From assembly GCA_964630775.1 (NCBI GenBank), contig CAZVYY010000024.1:3509-67508 (forward strand): DNA of 64,000 nt. The letters are read 5' to 3'. This DNA comes from Anaeroglomus sp964630775 (GTDB taxonomy: Bacteria > Planctomycetota > Phycisphaerae > Sedimentisphaerales > Anaerohalosphaeraceae). A program made the translations under genes and the position numbers. The notes below the pieces were generated by a model. The model saw nothing but the letters and a program-made list of their open reading frames with translations. It did not search any database and was not told where the DNA came from. This document shows positions 1-8,953 of the stretch, piece by piece; the first letter of the stretch is position 1, and the number at the start of each line of letters is the position of its first letter.

Positions 1-798
1 GGCAATCAGCATGGTTTTACCCCGGATGACATGCAGAAAGGTCTCATGGGTCGGGCTGGCATGAACACCAAATTCGGTTCCGAAATCGATGACTTTCCCG
101 TTTTGAGTATAGACGGAAAAACCAGTCGCCTCTCTGGGAACAATGGCATATACCTTGCCATACTGAAGTCCGATTCGGTCTTCGGCGAGAATCTGGAATT
201 CCGCCGGGGCTTCAATGACGACCCGGGCGTTGGTGTCAAACTGGAGTTCGACCAGCCCTTCACGCAGAATCATCGACTTGCCGTCAGCCAGCAATCGATC
301 CCCGGTTTGTGACGGGCCGTTCTGGTTTGCCCATTGAGCCGAGATGCTATCGGTCAATGTGGCAACTTCAAGACGTGATGGGGCCGGCACAAAGTACATG
401 AAACTGACCACAAAGAGGATAGCCGCGGCAATCGCAGCAAATGAAATGACCGTACTGAAGCTGATTTTTCGGGGGATTTTATTATATTCTAAATCGATTG
501 GCTGAGCAGGCGATTGATCCGGACCTTCTTTGACGGCTTCAATCGCCGGGGCTGATTTTTCATGCTGCGACATCATCCCCCAGAACTGCTGATCGAATAG
601 CTCCTGGCCCGGTTTGTTTTTAAAGTATTCCGAGGAGCGTATCTTGCACAGAATGGACATAAAATCGATATAATGCCCCACCGCCTGCGGATGATCGCGA
701 AGCATTTGTTTTAAGGCACAGAACTGCTCGGGCGTACTGTGCCCTTCAATCGCAGCATAAATCAACTCATACAGGCGTTTGAGGTCCAGAGGATTCAT
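1..798 (-). CDS. FecR-domain anti-sigma-like membrane protein, partial (C-terminus outside window)
   Basis: Only the first 266 codons are visible; the gene continues past the left edge. It opens MNPLDLKRLYELIYAA at an ATG whose A is shared with the TGA of the upstream sigma gene (TGATG), so the two are translationally coupled. Visible layout: an acidic, helical cytoplasmic part (about 1-100), one membrane segment (about 113-133, ending YFVPAPSR), then the start of a FecR domain with the motifs DRIGLQYGKVYAIVP and VIDFGTEFGV. The same motifs occur in the FecR proteins at 24587-26263 and 56512-58188, so a C-terminal ligand-binding domain probably lies outside the window. FecR proteins control a partner ECF sigma factor from the membrane; here the partner is the gene at 798-1313. 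Family assignment is firm; the signal is unknown. Confidence 0.8.
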   Translation of the reverse strand, partial: MNPLDLKRLYELIYAAIEGHSTPEQFCALKQMLRDHPQAVGHYIDFMSILCKIRSSEYFKNKPGQELFDQQFWGMMSQHEKSAPAIEAVKEGPDQSPAQPIDLEYNKIPRKISFSTVISFAAIAAAILFVVSFMYFVPAPSRLEVATLTDSISAQWANQNGPSQTGDRLLADGKSMILREGLVELQFDTNARVVIEAPAEFQILAEDRIGLQYGKVYAIVPREATGFSVYTQNGKVIDFGTEFGVHASPTHETFLHVIRGKTMLIA

Positions 799-1313
799 CA
801 GGCCAGATCCTCCGACATGAGCGTCCTTTTGATGCAGTTATGCAGCAGGATAAAGATTGTCGGAATTCGCTTATAGAGGGTATGCATGTTTCGATTTGTT
901 TTCGATGCTATTTCCGGCACGGAAAACCGTTCATAAAATCGCAAACGAATCAAATCCAGATCGGACGGTTCCAGTTTGCTCAGGCATACTGTTAACGCAG
1001 CCAATTGCTCTTCAGAGCGTTTGGATTCATTCTCGTGTGCCGAGGCAAGCGCATCCAGCATCTGGTCATCGAATTGGAATTCCTGTCGTTTCGTGCGATA
1101 ATAGTTGGATATGGTCAGCCGGATGATTTTTCGCGCCCAGGCCAAAAAGAAAGTGTCGCGCTGATAGGTATCGAATTTTTCCCACATGATGCTGGCTGAT
1201 TTCTGGAGGATATCTTCGGCATCGGAGTAATTGGGAACCAACGTCAGGATGAAATTAAACAACTGATTGTTGTATTTAATAAAGTACCCAATATATTCAT
1301 CTTTTCTGGACAT
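798..1313 (-). CDS. ECF RNA polymerase sigma factor (first of three)
   Basis: A sigma-70 family ECF factor of 171 residues. Region 2 is recognisable in LVPNYSDAEDILQKSASIMWEKF and the helix FLAWARKIIR; region 4 is the C-terminal helix-turn-helix around LRFYERFSVPEIASKT. I chose the ATG at 1313 rather than the in-frame one at 1340 because AGAGG lies seven bases before it. The gene overlaps the FecR gene by one base, the usual sign of a sigma/anti-sigma pair. The wording of region 2 (DAEDILQ.A..MWE.F) matches the two other sigma factors in this window and the planctomycete/verrucomicrobial ECF group. A sigma-70-like promoter is visible at 1343-1371. Its target genes probably lie left of the window. 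Confidence 0.85.
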   Translation of the reverse strand: MSRKDEYIGYFIKYNNQLFNFILTLVPNYSDAEDILQKSASIMWEKFDTYQRDTFFLAWARKIIRLTISNYYRTKRQEFQFDDQMLDALASAHENESKRSEEQLAALTVCLSKLEPSDLDLIRLRFYERFSVPEIASKTNRNMHTLYKRIPTIFILLHNCIKRTLMSEDLA

Positions 1314-1342
1314 AGAATTGCCTCTAATCCTCAAAAACATCC

Positions 1343-1371
1343 TTTATAGTCTTATCTATATATGTAATCAA
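1343..1371 (-). promoter_or_regulatory. Sigma-70-like promoter of the first ECF sigma gene
   Basis: Read on the minus strand, TTGATT (1371-1366) and TATAAA (1348-1343) are separated by 17 bases. Transcription would begin near 1336, leaving a leader of about 20 bases that contains the ribosome binding site. The match suggests basal expression by the housekeeping sigma factor rather than autoregulation. Confidence 0.45.
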
Positions 1372-1461
1372 ATCTCCTGATTAGTAATAAATTTTGTTTT
1401 TTACCTGTCATATTTCATACATCTCAGAGAATTATGTCTTCTCTGGAGTGAGTACATATCA

Positions 1462-1493
1462 AAGGGCATGCCGGAATCTATCCGACATGCCCT
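1462..1493 (-). terminator. Hairpin downstream of the xylanase/esterase gene
   Basis: AGGGCATG pairs with CATGCCCT, followed after one mismatch by CGGA with TCCG and a five-base loop. It lies about 110 bases past the stop of the 1530-residue xylanase gene, the last gene of the minus-strand xylan operon. The T tract is weak (TTT), so it may be a terminator or an mRNA-stabilising structure. Confidence 0.45.
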
Positions 1494-1599
1494 GTCTTGA
1501 TATGCTTATATGTGGTTGTCACTTCAAATCGACTATGAAAGACCGAATCCTGCCAGCTGAAACACCCAGCAGTCTGTGTCTGATCAGTCCAGGGGTCGA

Positions 1600-4500
1600 T
1601 TACTGGTCATTAGATTTTGCTTTAACGACGGCCTCAAATGCCTTTTTGGGTTGATAGTTTCTGTCAAACAGCAGAGGAGAACCGCCGATCCAGGATGTTG
1701 CATCATAAACACCCCAGAATGTGACGCGGGAAATTTTGTCTCTGTGTTTGATAAATATGCCGAAAAGCTCGGCGTATTTTTGTGCCAGCTTTTGCTGGGT
1801 TTCTTCGCTCTGGGCAGTCGAATCGGAGGTGCTTTGTCTGTTGATCTGGTTCACATCCGCACCCCTGTAACCCCGCGTCTGAGTCTTGATGTCCAGTTCG
1901 GTAACCATGACTTTTACGCCGGTTGCGGCCAGGCTGTTGATGGCATACTCCAGGGACTCTTTGCTTGGATATTCCAGACCGCCATGAAGCTGAATCCCGA
2001 CACCATCTATCCGGAGACCTTTGGACTGGAGATGCTTGACAATTGCGACGGCCCCATCACATTTTGCCCTGCTCGTATCCAGATTGTAATCATTGTAATA
2101 CAATTCCATATCCGGGTCGGCCTGATGGGCATATTCAAATGCTTTGGCAATATGATCGAATTTCTGCTCGGGCTTGCCTTCGCCGATAATTCTGAACCAT
2201 TGCGTATTTCTCATGGTGCCGTCTTCATTCAGGGCCTCATTGACCACATCCCATCCTTTAATACGGCCTTTATACCGACCCACGACAGTGGAAATATGGT
2301 CTTTCATTCTGGCCAGCAATACATCACGAGTCACAGGTTGTCCGGAATCATCCGTAAATACCCAGCCGGGAACCTGGGCATGCCAAACAAGCGTATGGCC
2401 AATCGGAACCATATTATTTTTCTCGCAGAATTCCATGAAACTGTCTGCCGGGGCCCAATTATACTGACCCGGCTGCGGATGGATAAGCTGCCATTTCATG
2501 TCATTTTCGGATGTGGCCGAGTTGAACTGCTGGATGGCGATTGCCGCCGCCTGGGGATCCTGGCCCATTACAAGATTTCGATTGTATGCGCCCCCAATCA
2601 GGAAATAATCTTTGTACACGTCCTTTAATGCCGGCAGGTCGGACACTGCCACTGCGGCTGGTTTGTTATCGGGACGTTCCAGAGTCAACAGGCCCAGTTG
2701 ATACGGCAATAGCTCATAGCGGTCGCTGCTCTTCGGGTCACGTCCCTGGAAAAGGAATCGCAGGTTTGCGGGGTCAATGGTCGGGGTTTCATCATAATTG
2801 TCACGAAGCAGCTCGCCATGGCTGATGTCTCTTGTCCAGGGTTCCACACCGTCTTCAAAAGTGACGTTGTTGATCCCGGCAAAGGGTGTCTCCCAGGAAT
2901 CGGCACCCGGCAGGGGCTTCCATTCTCCATTGAGATCGTTGGATATCCAGGCACGGTAGTACCGGGCCGGACTCAGGGCCTCGATGATCGTCAGATAGGT
3001 ATTGGTCCCTTTGATCTTGTAGGTCATGCTGCCTTCGAACAGGTTGTTGCGATTGTCCTGTATGGCAATCTCAATATCGCCAAATCCGTTGGGGAAATCT
3101 TCAATGCGGGTCCGGCTGCGATAGAAACGCCCGTCATCGCCGGTAAAGAACAGATACGCGTGGGTCTGGTCGCAGATGATGTGATAGTCAATCGGGAGCC
3201 TCGGGGCGCTGGAGGGCAGCTTCTCGAAGAAATTCTTCGGTGCCGTCCAGGTTTCGGGTTTACTAATGTCATCGGTGGTGCAGTACTGCGGCTGCTGCGA
3301 CTGGAACACAAGGTACCACTTTTTGTGCGGGGTAAAATAGAACAGATGCGGTGCACAATGATACCCTTTTAAACCCGGATTGACATCGACAAAAGTGAGC
3401 CTGGCATTGGGGGCTTCGGACCAGTCCTTGAAGTTCAGATAGGCCATGCTCCAGGTTCTGGCCGATGTTGAGTAAACCGTTGCATAGATGTGCCACAGGT
3501 CATTGTAGCGGACAATTGTCGGGTCTTTGATGGATACAATGGTGTGGGTGTCATCCGAGACCGGTTTAATCAGCACGCCGGAGGATTTCCATTTGAGGGG
3601 CATGGCAAAAGGCGACTTGGGGGCTTCTGCCGGTGCTGCGGCAGGCTGACTTGATGCGGATGCAGCCCGGGCTGCATCCGGACGGAAAAGATGCTGGGCA
3701 AAATAATACAGGTTATTCCGCCATTCAGTGGCGTCGTGGGCATTGGAATCCACATGCCAGACATGCGGTACATTGTTTTCCTTCAAATAGGCGTGCACAT
3801 CCTGACTGATGGAAATCAATCCGTCTTTGTTGCCGCAGGCCAGCCATAACAGTCTCAATTCCCGACGGGCTTTGGCCGGGTCGGGAACAAGCTGCTGAGC
3901 CGGTTTGGTGTTCGGTGCTGAAGAAAATCCGCCCACCCAGGCAAATGTACCCAGATTTCCCAGACCGAAATTCAGGGACTGCCCCCCGCCCATGGAAAGT
4001 CCTGCCAAAGCCCGGTGTTCACGGTCTGCTAATACAGAATACCGGCTTTCAATGGCGGGAATGACATCATTGAGCAAATCCTGCTCGAATTTCTCAAAAG
4101 CCGGTGCGGTGCTGTAAACATTCCCCTCCGCCCGGTCGTTGGGCTGGGCACGGCCGTTGGGCATGACCACAATCATCGGTTCTGCCTTCTTTTCGGCCAG
4201 CAGGTTGTCGAACAGGATATCCACCGAAGCAAATCGCTGCCATTCGGTCTCATCGCCGCCAATACCGTGTAGCAGGTAAAGAACCGGATATTTACGGTCG
4301 GCTGAGTAGCCTGCGGGGGTATAAACAAGCATCTTGCGTCGGGTGCCGACGGTTTTGGAATCATATTCAACCATTTCCATTTTGCCGCGGGCAATCCCTT
4401 CGCGTTTCTGATTAATATCAGGGGCGGGATCGGGGAATGCCGGCTTATCATCCGGCCCCAACTGGATGGGGCCGCCGAATCGGCGTCCTGCACCTCTGCG

Positions 4501-6192
4501 GGCCTCCGGAGCGGGGGCCGGTTCGGCTGCACCTGCCTGAGCCCCTGCCTGCGGAATGAGTTCAATTGCATTAATCATCGGATTTTCGGTCTGGGTGCTA
4601 AAGTCTATCCGGAACTGTCCGTTGGTTACTTCCACGGGAATCGTTTCGATATAGGCACGATTGGCACCGCCAGCCCTGGCCCAGATATCAAAATCCTTAA
4701 ACTCTTTTCCCTGCACCTTATAGGAGAAAACGCGCTGGCCGGGGCCAGTGATGCCCTCAAATGTCTCGGCGAAATAGAGCTTCGCGATGTATTTGCCGTT
4801 GGGAACCTTGCAGGAAAAGGCATCCATGGCGTAATGTTCGCTTAAAAACAGGCCCGAATCCTTCGTTCCGGCAATCACTGTCTCCGGATCGCGATCGATG
4901 GTGGCACCGCCCTCAAACCCCTGGTCCGGCTGCCAGACATTGCCGCTGGAATCCGTGAAGGGGGTGGACTGGCCGGCCTTGATGCGGATGGTCTGACCGG
5001 CAGGCATGGGAGCTGCTGTGCCTGATTCGGTCGGTTTTGCGGCAGATGCAGCCGGAAGAGGCTGGTCCCGGAACAGCAGCGGTGCAAACTGATAGAAGCT
5101 GCGTCTCCAGGTCAGAAACTCATGAGCCGTATCCGGCGACACATACGCAACATTTGCGATGCCGATCTGATTGAGGGCTTCGTGATTGGCCTGGATATTA
5201 CCTGGATTTTCACGGCTGCCGCAACTGCAGAACACAAGCTTGACTTTTTCCCTGAAGCCGGGTGTGGAATTGACATCGTTTGGGTTGATGATACCGCCGC
5301 TGAACAGACCGATATGGGAGAACTTGTCCAGATTCTTCAGGGTAATGGTCTTGGTTTCCATACCGCCCATCGACAGGCCGGCCATGGCACGGTTGGGCTG
5401 GTCGGAAAGCGTACGGAAATTGGCATCAATATAAGGAATCAATTCATTGACAAGAACCGTCTGAAATGGCCCGATATCGAAATTTCGCAGGCCGCCGATG
5501 CGGACATCGTTGGTCATGCCGTAGGTCATCACGATTAGGAAGGGTTTGGTCTTGCCATCGGCCAGCAGGTTGTCCATAATCAGATTGACACGCCCCTGGT
5601 TGCTCCAGGCGGTTTCATCTTCGCCCCAGCCGTGCTGCAGGTACAGCACCGGATATCGCCTGGTTAAATCCTTCTCGTAGTCCGGCGGGGTATAAACGAA
5701 CGCCCGGCGTGAGGTGTTGGTGCTTTTGGAGGGGAACAGAATCTGGTGTACATGACCATGGGGGACGTCTTTCAAGGCATAGAAATCCTGGTCACGAGCA
5801 GGAATTTCGATGCCGCTTTCCCACCGCGTGGAACCGTAGAAGTTCAGGGCGCCGGGATCGTTAAAGGTTCCCCCGTCCACCGTCAGATGATAGTAGTGGA
5901 AGCCTTCATCCAGCGGTCCTGCCGTGGTGCCCGTCCAGACGCCGTCATCGGCTTTGGCAAGAGTGGTGCCGCCGCGGCCGCCCAGACCCAGGCTGACGCT
6001 GACACTCTGGGCCTGCGGGGCTACGATGCGAAACCGGGCATAGCCCTGCGAGTTGACCTGCGGATATTCCTGGCCGGGCTGATTCAACGTCGAGGGTTTG
6101 AAATCGTCTTTGATGGCCGGCTGCTCGGCCTGAGCAAAGCACAGGCTTACAGTCATGACCCCTGCCAGCAGCATAATCACTCTGATTTTCAT
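1600..6192 (-). CDS. Multi-catalytic secreted arabinoxylanase: CE1-malectin-CE1-GH62-GH10
   Basis: A 1530-residue secreted enzyme with a signal peptide (about 1-22) and an AAGGAGGT ribosome site eight bases before ATG. Domains in order: an early-set esterase N-domain (about 30-130); a CE1 esterase (140-375, Ser274 in GLSMGG, His357 in DTAHEF); a malectin-like carbohydrate-binding domain (400-550); a Pro/Ala linker; a second CE1 (595-840, Ser733 in GLSMGG, His819); a GH62 alpha-L-arabinofuranosidase (865-1175, Asp890 in SIKDPT, Glu1053 in LFEGSM); and a GH10 endo-xylanase (1190-1520, acid/base Glu1319 in WDVVNEA, nucleophile Glu1432 in TELD). Together these should remove acetyl or feruloyl esters and arabinose and cut the xylan backbone. 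All catalytic motifs look intact. There is no dockerin. The first esterase is a close copy of the one ending the next gene upstream. Which esters each CE1 cleaves cannot be read from the sequence. Confidence 0.93.
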   Translation of the reverse strand: MKIRVIMLLAGVMTVSLCFAQAEQPAIKDDFKPSTLNQPGQEYPQVNSQGYARFRIVAPQAQSVSVSLGLGGRGGTTLAKADDGVWTGTTAGPLDEGFHYYHLTVDGGTFNDPGALNFYGSTRWESGIEIPARDQDFYALKDVPHGHVHQILFPSKSTNTSRRAFVYTPPDYEKDLTRRYPVLYLQHGWGEDETAWSNQGRVNLIMDNLLADGKTKPFLIVMTYGMTNDVRIGGLRNFDIGPFQTVLVNELIPYIDANFRTLSDQPNRAMAGLSMGGMETKTITLKNLDKFSHIGLFSGGIINPNDVNSTPGFREKVKLVFCSCGSRENPGNIQANHEALNQIGIANVAYVSPDTAHEFLTWRRSFYQFAPLLFRDQPLPAASAAKPTESGTAAPMPAGQTIRIKAGQSTPFTDSSGNVWQPDQGFEGGATIDRDPETVIAGTKDSGLFLSEHYAMDAFSCKVPNGKYIAKLYFAETFEGITGPGQRVFSYKVQGKEFKDFDIWARAGGANRAYIETIPVEVTNGQFRIDFSTQTENPMINAIELIPQAGAQAGAAEPAPAPEARRGAGRRFGGPIQLGPDDKPAFPDPAPDINQKREGIARGKMEMVEYDSKTVGTRRKMLVYTPAGYSADRKYPVLYLLHGIGGDETEWQRFASVDILFDNLLAEKKAEPMIVVMPNGRAQPNDRAEGNVYSTAPAFEKFEQDLLNDVIPAIESRYSVLADREHRALAGLSMGGGQSLNFGLGNLGTFAWVGGFSSAPNTKPAQQLVPDPAKARRELRLLWLACGNKDGLISISQDVHAYLKENNVPHVWHVDSNAHDATEWRNNLYYFAQHLFRPDAARAASASSQPAAAPAEAPKSPFAMPLKWKSSGVLIKPVSDDTHTIVSIKDPTIVRYNDLWHIYATVYSTSARTWSMAYLNFKDWSEAPNARLTFVDVNPGLKGYHCAPHLFYFTPHKKWYLVFQSQQPQYCTTDDISKPETWTAPKNFFEKLPSSAPRLPIDYHIICDQTHAYLFFTGDDGRFYRSRTRIEDFPNGFGDIEIAIQDNRNNLFEGSMTYKIKGTNTYLTIIEALSPARYYRAWISNDLNGEWKPLPGADSWETPFAGINNVTFEDGVEPWTRDISHGELLRDNYDETPTIDPANLRFLFQGRDPKSSDRYELLPYQLGLLTLERPDNKPAAVAVSDLPALKDVYKDYFLIGGAYNRNLVMGQDPQAAAIAIQQFNSATSENDMKWQLIHPQPGQYNWAPADSFMEFCEKNNMVPIGHTLVWHAQVPGWVFTDDSGQPVTRDVLLARMKDHISTVVGRYKGRIKGWDVVNEALNEDGTMRNTQWFRIIGEGKPEQKFDHIAKAFEYAHQADPDMELYYNDYNLDTSRAKCDGAVAIVKHLQSKGLRIDGVGIQLHGGLEYPSKESLEYAINSLAATGVKVMVTELDIKTQTRGYRGADVNQINRQSTSDSTAQSEETQQKLAQKYAELFGIFIKHRDKISRVTFWGVYDATSWIGGSPLLFDRNYQPKKAFEAVVKAKSNDQ
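5065..6126 (-). repeat. Duplicated esterase cassette, copy 1
   Basis: Encodes the early-set plus CE1 module (residues about 23-376) of the CE1-CE1-GH62-GH10 protein. It is homologous along its whole length to 6265-7365 in the adjacent gene; both start at the words AEQPA..DDFKP and end at YQFAPLLFRD, and stretches of DNA are shared near the 3' end. The adjacent gene stops exactly where this copy continues into the malectin domain. Confidence 0.75.
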
Positions 6193-6264
6193 TTGATGAC
6201 CTCCTTAATTTGCTAATGATTACTATTCCTTGTTATGTGTATTCGGTTTTACAGGGCCTGTCAG

Positions 6265-7365
6265 TTAATCCCTGAACAGCAGCGGTGCAAACTGATACAG
6301 ACTGCGACGCCAGGTTTGCCATTCATGTGCCGTATCGGGTGATACATAAGATACGGCATTAATCCCAGCCGCTTTAAGCTGCTCCACATGGGCACGGACA
6401 CTATCCGGTCTTTCTTTGGAGCCGCAGCTCTCAAAAATCAGCTTGACCTTTTTGTTAAATTCCTGTGCATTGGCCATCACACCATTGTGCGCCGTTGCAG
6501 GATCGCCCACCGTGCCGCCGCTGAAGATGCCGATATGCGAGAACACATCCAGATTCTCCATGGCGATGGCATTGGTCTGCATCCCCCCCATGGACAGCCC
6601 TGCCATGGCCCGATGCGGCTGATCGGCAAGGGTGCGATAGCCGGCGTCAATCATAGGGATAATTTCTTCCAGAAGAACCTTCTTAAAGGTATCAGCCCAG
6701 CCTGTCGGCGGCCAGGGGGCACCTTCAGCGCGACGGGGGCGTTCCCGGCCGGGCATACTCCAGGTACCATTGTCCATGACAATAATAAAGGGCCGGGCCT
6801 TCCCTTCGGCGATCAGGTTGTCCATAATCAGATTGGTCTTTCCCTGGCCGGGCCAGCCGGTTTCATCTTCGCCGCCGCCGTGCTGCAGATACAATACCGG
6901 ATAGCGTGTTGAGGTATCCTTGTCATAGAAAGGCGGCGTATACACAAAGCAGCGACGCCAGGCGTTGGTTACTTTCGAAAAATAAAGATTCTGGCGTATC
7001 TGGCCGTGGGGCACATCCTTAAGAGCATAAAAGTCCTGATCTTTGGCGGGTACTTCAACCCCGCTGCCCCATCGGCTGGCACCATAGAAATACATGCTTC
7101 CCGGGTCCGGAACCTGAGCACTGTCAATCACAAGCTGGTAGTAGTGGAACCCTTCGTCCTGGGGCGCCGAATCGCCAGTCCAGACGCCGTCCTGTCCTTT
7201 GGTCATGGGATATTTTACACCGCCGATATCCAGCAGAACCTGCTGAGCCTCCGGCGCAGCAATGCGTGCACGCACCCGGCCTTCGGAGTTGACCTGGGGG
7301 TATTGCCGACCCGGCTGATTGGTCGATGCCGGCTTGAAATCGTCCACCACCGCCGGCTGTTCGGC
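6265..7365 (-). repeat. Duplicated esterase cassette, copy 2
   Basis: Encodes the C-terminal esterase module of the GH43-CE1 protein and is homologous to 5065-6126. The tandem arrangement suggests duplication by unequal recombination or shuffling. Confidence 0.75.
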
Positions 7366-8934
7366 CTGAACAGCCTGGGGTATCTGGGGACTCACATGAT
7401 AATAATCAAAATCCACAAATCCGCCGGTTTCTTTGGCAGCGAAGTTGAACAGTCCAAACCGATATCCCATAAAGTGCGGCAAGGTATAGGACATCTGCAG
7501 TACCGAACCTATCTTCGTCCACGTCTGGCCGTCAAGGCTGTAGTAAAAATTAGCCTTATCGGTACGCTCCCGGAAATCGCAGTCAATTCTCAGATGCACG
7601 GTCTTCTGATTCAGGGCGACCGTCTCGACGGTTTCGGGCTTGTCGGATTGGGCACTGACCATCACAATCGACTTGCTCTGCCCATCCATTTTTACGCCGA
7701 CAAAGCCATATTTTTTCTGCAGGGCAATCAGGCCGGCACAATCGCCGTCTTTCATATTGTCCACTTCGATTTTGGTCACTGCCGAACAGACCGGGCCAAA
7801 GGTGCGCTGAGTCAGAGTATTCCGGGCCTTTAATACATCACCATCCACTCGCCCCGTAGTCAGCCGTAAATAACCGCTCCGCTGGCCAATCGACCAGTAA
7901 CGGTCGTCTGGATTATGATTCCACTGCCAGGCCAGAGGCAACGGCTCGTTGGACTTGCGATTAAATTCATCCGAAGCCACGAGATTGCCTATCCCCGGCT
8001 CGTTGTCGGCAATATCGAGCGTCCTGGGCGCTTTCCCATCGACACCCAGCACCGGCCAGCCATCTTCCCATTTAACCGGCACCAGCCATGGGCTGCGGCC
8101 AACCGAACCGTTATCCTGAAACAGCATCGCATACCATTTGCCGTCCGGGGTGTCAATCAGGCAGCCCTGTGCAACCCCCTGGTCCTGCAGAATCACCTTG
8201 CCCTCATAGGGACCGGTGATCTTGTCGGCCCGGTGAATAATCTGCGTGCGCATCCCGCCCCGCGGCCATGTGATGTTCATTACATAATATTTTCCGTTGA
8301 CCTTGAGCATCTGGGACCCTTCGGCGTTCAGACCGATGTCGGGGCCTGCAACCACGCTGGCATTTTGGATTACGACATCATTGAATCCGCCGTCCTTGAT
8401 GCCCGTCAAATCCGGTTTCAGCTCCACCAGGCGAAGATTGCCGCCGCCATAGATCATATAGACCCGCCCATCATCATCGAAGAACAGGGATTGGTCATGC
8501 AGCGAGGGGGCGAATGAGATTCCCTTCCAATCGCCCTTTTCAATGTCTTTGGTGGTGTAAATATGCGTTCTGCCGCTGGTGCTGGAGAATGTGGACACGT
8601 AATACGTGCCATTATGATACCGCAGGCTGCTGGCCCAGGATCCCTGACCATAGGCATTTTTGCCGTTTTCCAGCCGGAGTGCCTCGTTGTCCGCCAGGGT
8701 GTCATAGGCATATCCAATCAACTGCCAGTTGACCAGGTCTTTTGACTTCATAATCGGTACACCCGGACTCATGTGCATCGTGGTGCTGCTCATATAGTAG
8801 GTATCCCCCACACGAATGACCGCTACATCCGGCACATCGGCCCAGATGACAGGATTCTGTGCAGATTCCGCCCGGACGGACACTGGAAACAAAACCAATG
8901 CCAGGATAAATACCCATACATACTTTTTGTTCAT
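6265..8934 (-). CDS. Secreted GH43 (subfamily 12-like) beta-xylosidase/arabinofuranosidase fused to CE1 esterase
   Basis: An 889-residue secreted enzyme. GGAGGA eight bases upstream points to the ATG at 8934 (MNKKYVWVF), not the in-frame ATG at 8949. After a signal peptide (ending VRAES) comes a five-blade GH43 domain (about 25-310; the likely triad is Asp36, Asp147 in LHDQS and Glu205 in NAEGSQ), a concanavalin-like C-domain typical of xylosidase-type GH43 proteins (about 325-520), an early-set N-domain (530-625) and a CE1 esterase (640-889, Ser781 in GLSMGG, the His in DTAHEW). The likely role is removal of xylose or arabinose together with ester groups from xylan. It lies 19 bases downstream of the GH51 gene and 72 bases upstream of the GH10 gene, inside the xylan operon. 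In the usual VPDPDV motif a Val replaces the second Pro (VPDVAV). Confidence 0.9.
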   Translation of the reverse strand: MNKKYVWVFILALVLFPVSVRAESAQNPVIWADVPDVAVIRVGDTYYMSSTTMHMSPGVPIMKSKDLVNWQLIGYAYDTLADNEALRLENGKNAYGQGSWASSLRYHNGTYYVSTFSSTSGRTHIYTTKDIEKGDWKGISFAPSLHDQSLFFDDDGRVYMIYGGGNLRLVELKPDLTGIKDGGFNDVVIQNASVVAGPDIGLNAEGSQMLKVNGKYYVMNITWPRGGMRTQIIHRADKITGPYEGKVILQDQGVAQGCLIDTPDGKWYAMLFQDNGSVGRSPWLVPVKWEDGWPVLGVDGKAPRTLDIADNEPGIGNLVASDEFNRKSNEPLPLAWQWNHNPDDRYWSIGQRSGYLRLTTGRVDGDVLKARNTLTQRTFGPVCSAVTKIEVDNMKDGDCAGLIALQKKYGFVGVKMDGQSKSIVMVSAQSDKPETVETVALNQKTVHLRIDCDFRERTDKANFYYSLDGQTWTKIGSVLQMSYTLPHFMGYRFGLFNFAAKETGGFVDFDYYHVSPQIPQAVQAEQPAVVDDFKPASTNQPGRQYPQVNSEGRVRARIAAPEAQQVLLDIGGVKYPMTKGQDGVWTGDSAPQDEGFHYYQLVIDSAQVPDPGSMYFYGASRWGSGVEVPAKDQDFYALKDVPHGQIRQNLYFSKVTNAWRRCFVYTPPFYDKDTSTRYPVLYLQHGGGEDETGWPGQGKTNLIMDNLIAEGKARPFIIVMDNGTWSMPGRERPRRAEGAPWPPTGWADTFKKVLLEEIIPMIDAGYRTLADQPHRAMAGLSMGGMQTNAIAMENLDVFSHIGIFSGGTVGDPATAHNGVMANAQEFNKKVKLIFESCGSKERPDSVRAHVEQLKAAGINAVSYVSPDTAHEWQTWRRSLYQFAPLLFRD

Positions 8935-8953
8935 AAGTGAATCCTCCATGAGT

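Noticed and set aside
1576..2628. A 350-codon plus-strand frame opposite the xylanase gene
   Set aside because: It lies wholly antisense to the GH10/GH62 coding region, has no ribosome site or recognisable domain, and is explained by the high GC third positions of the real gene.
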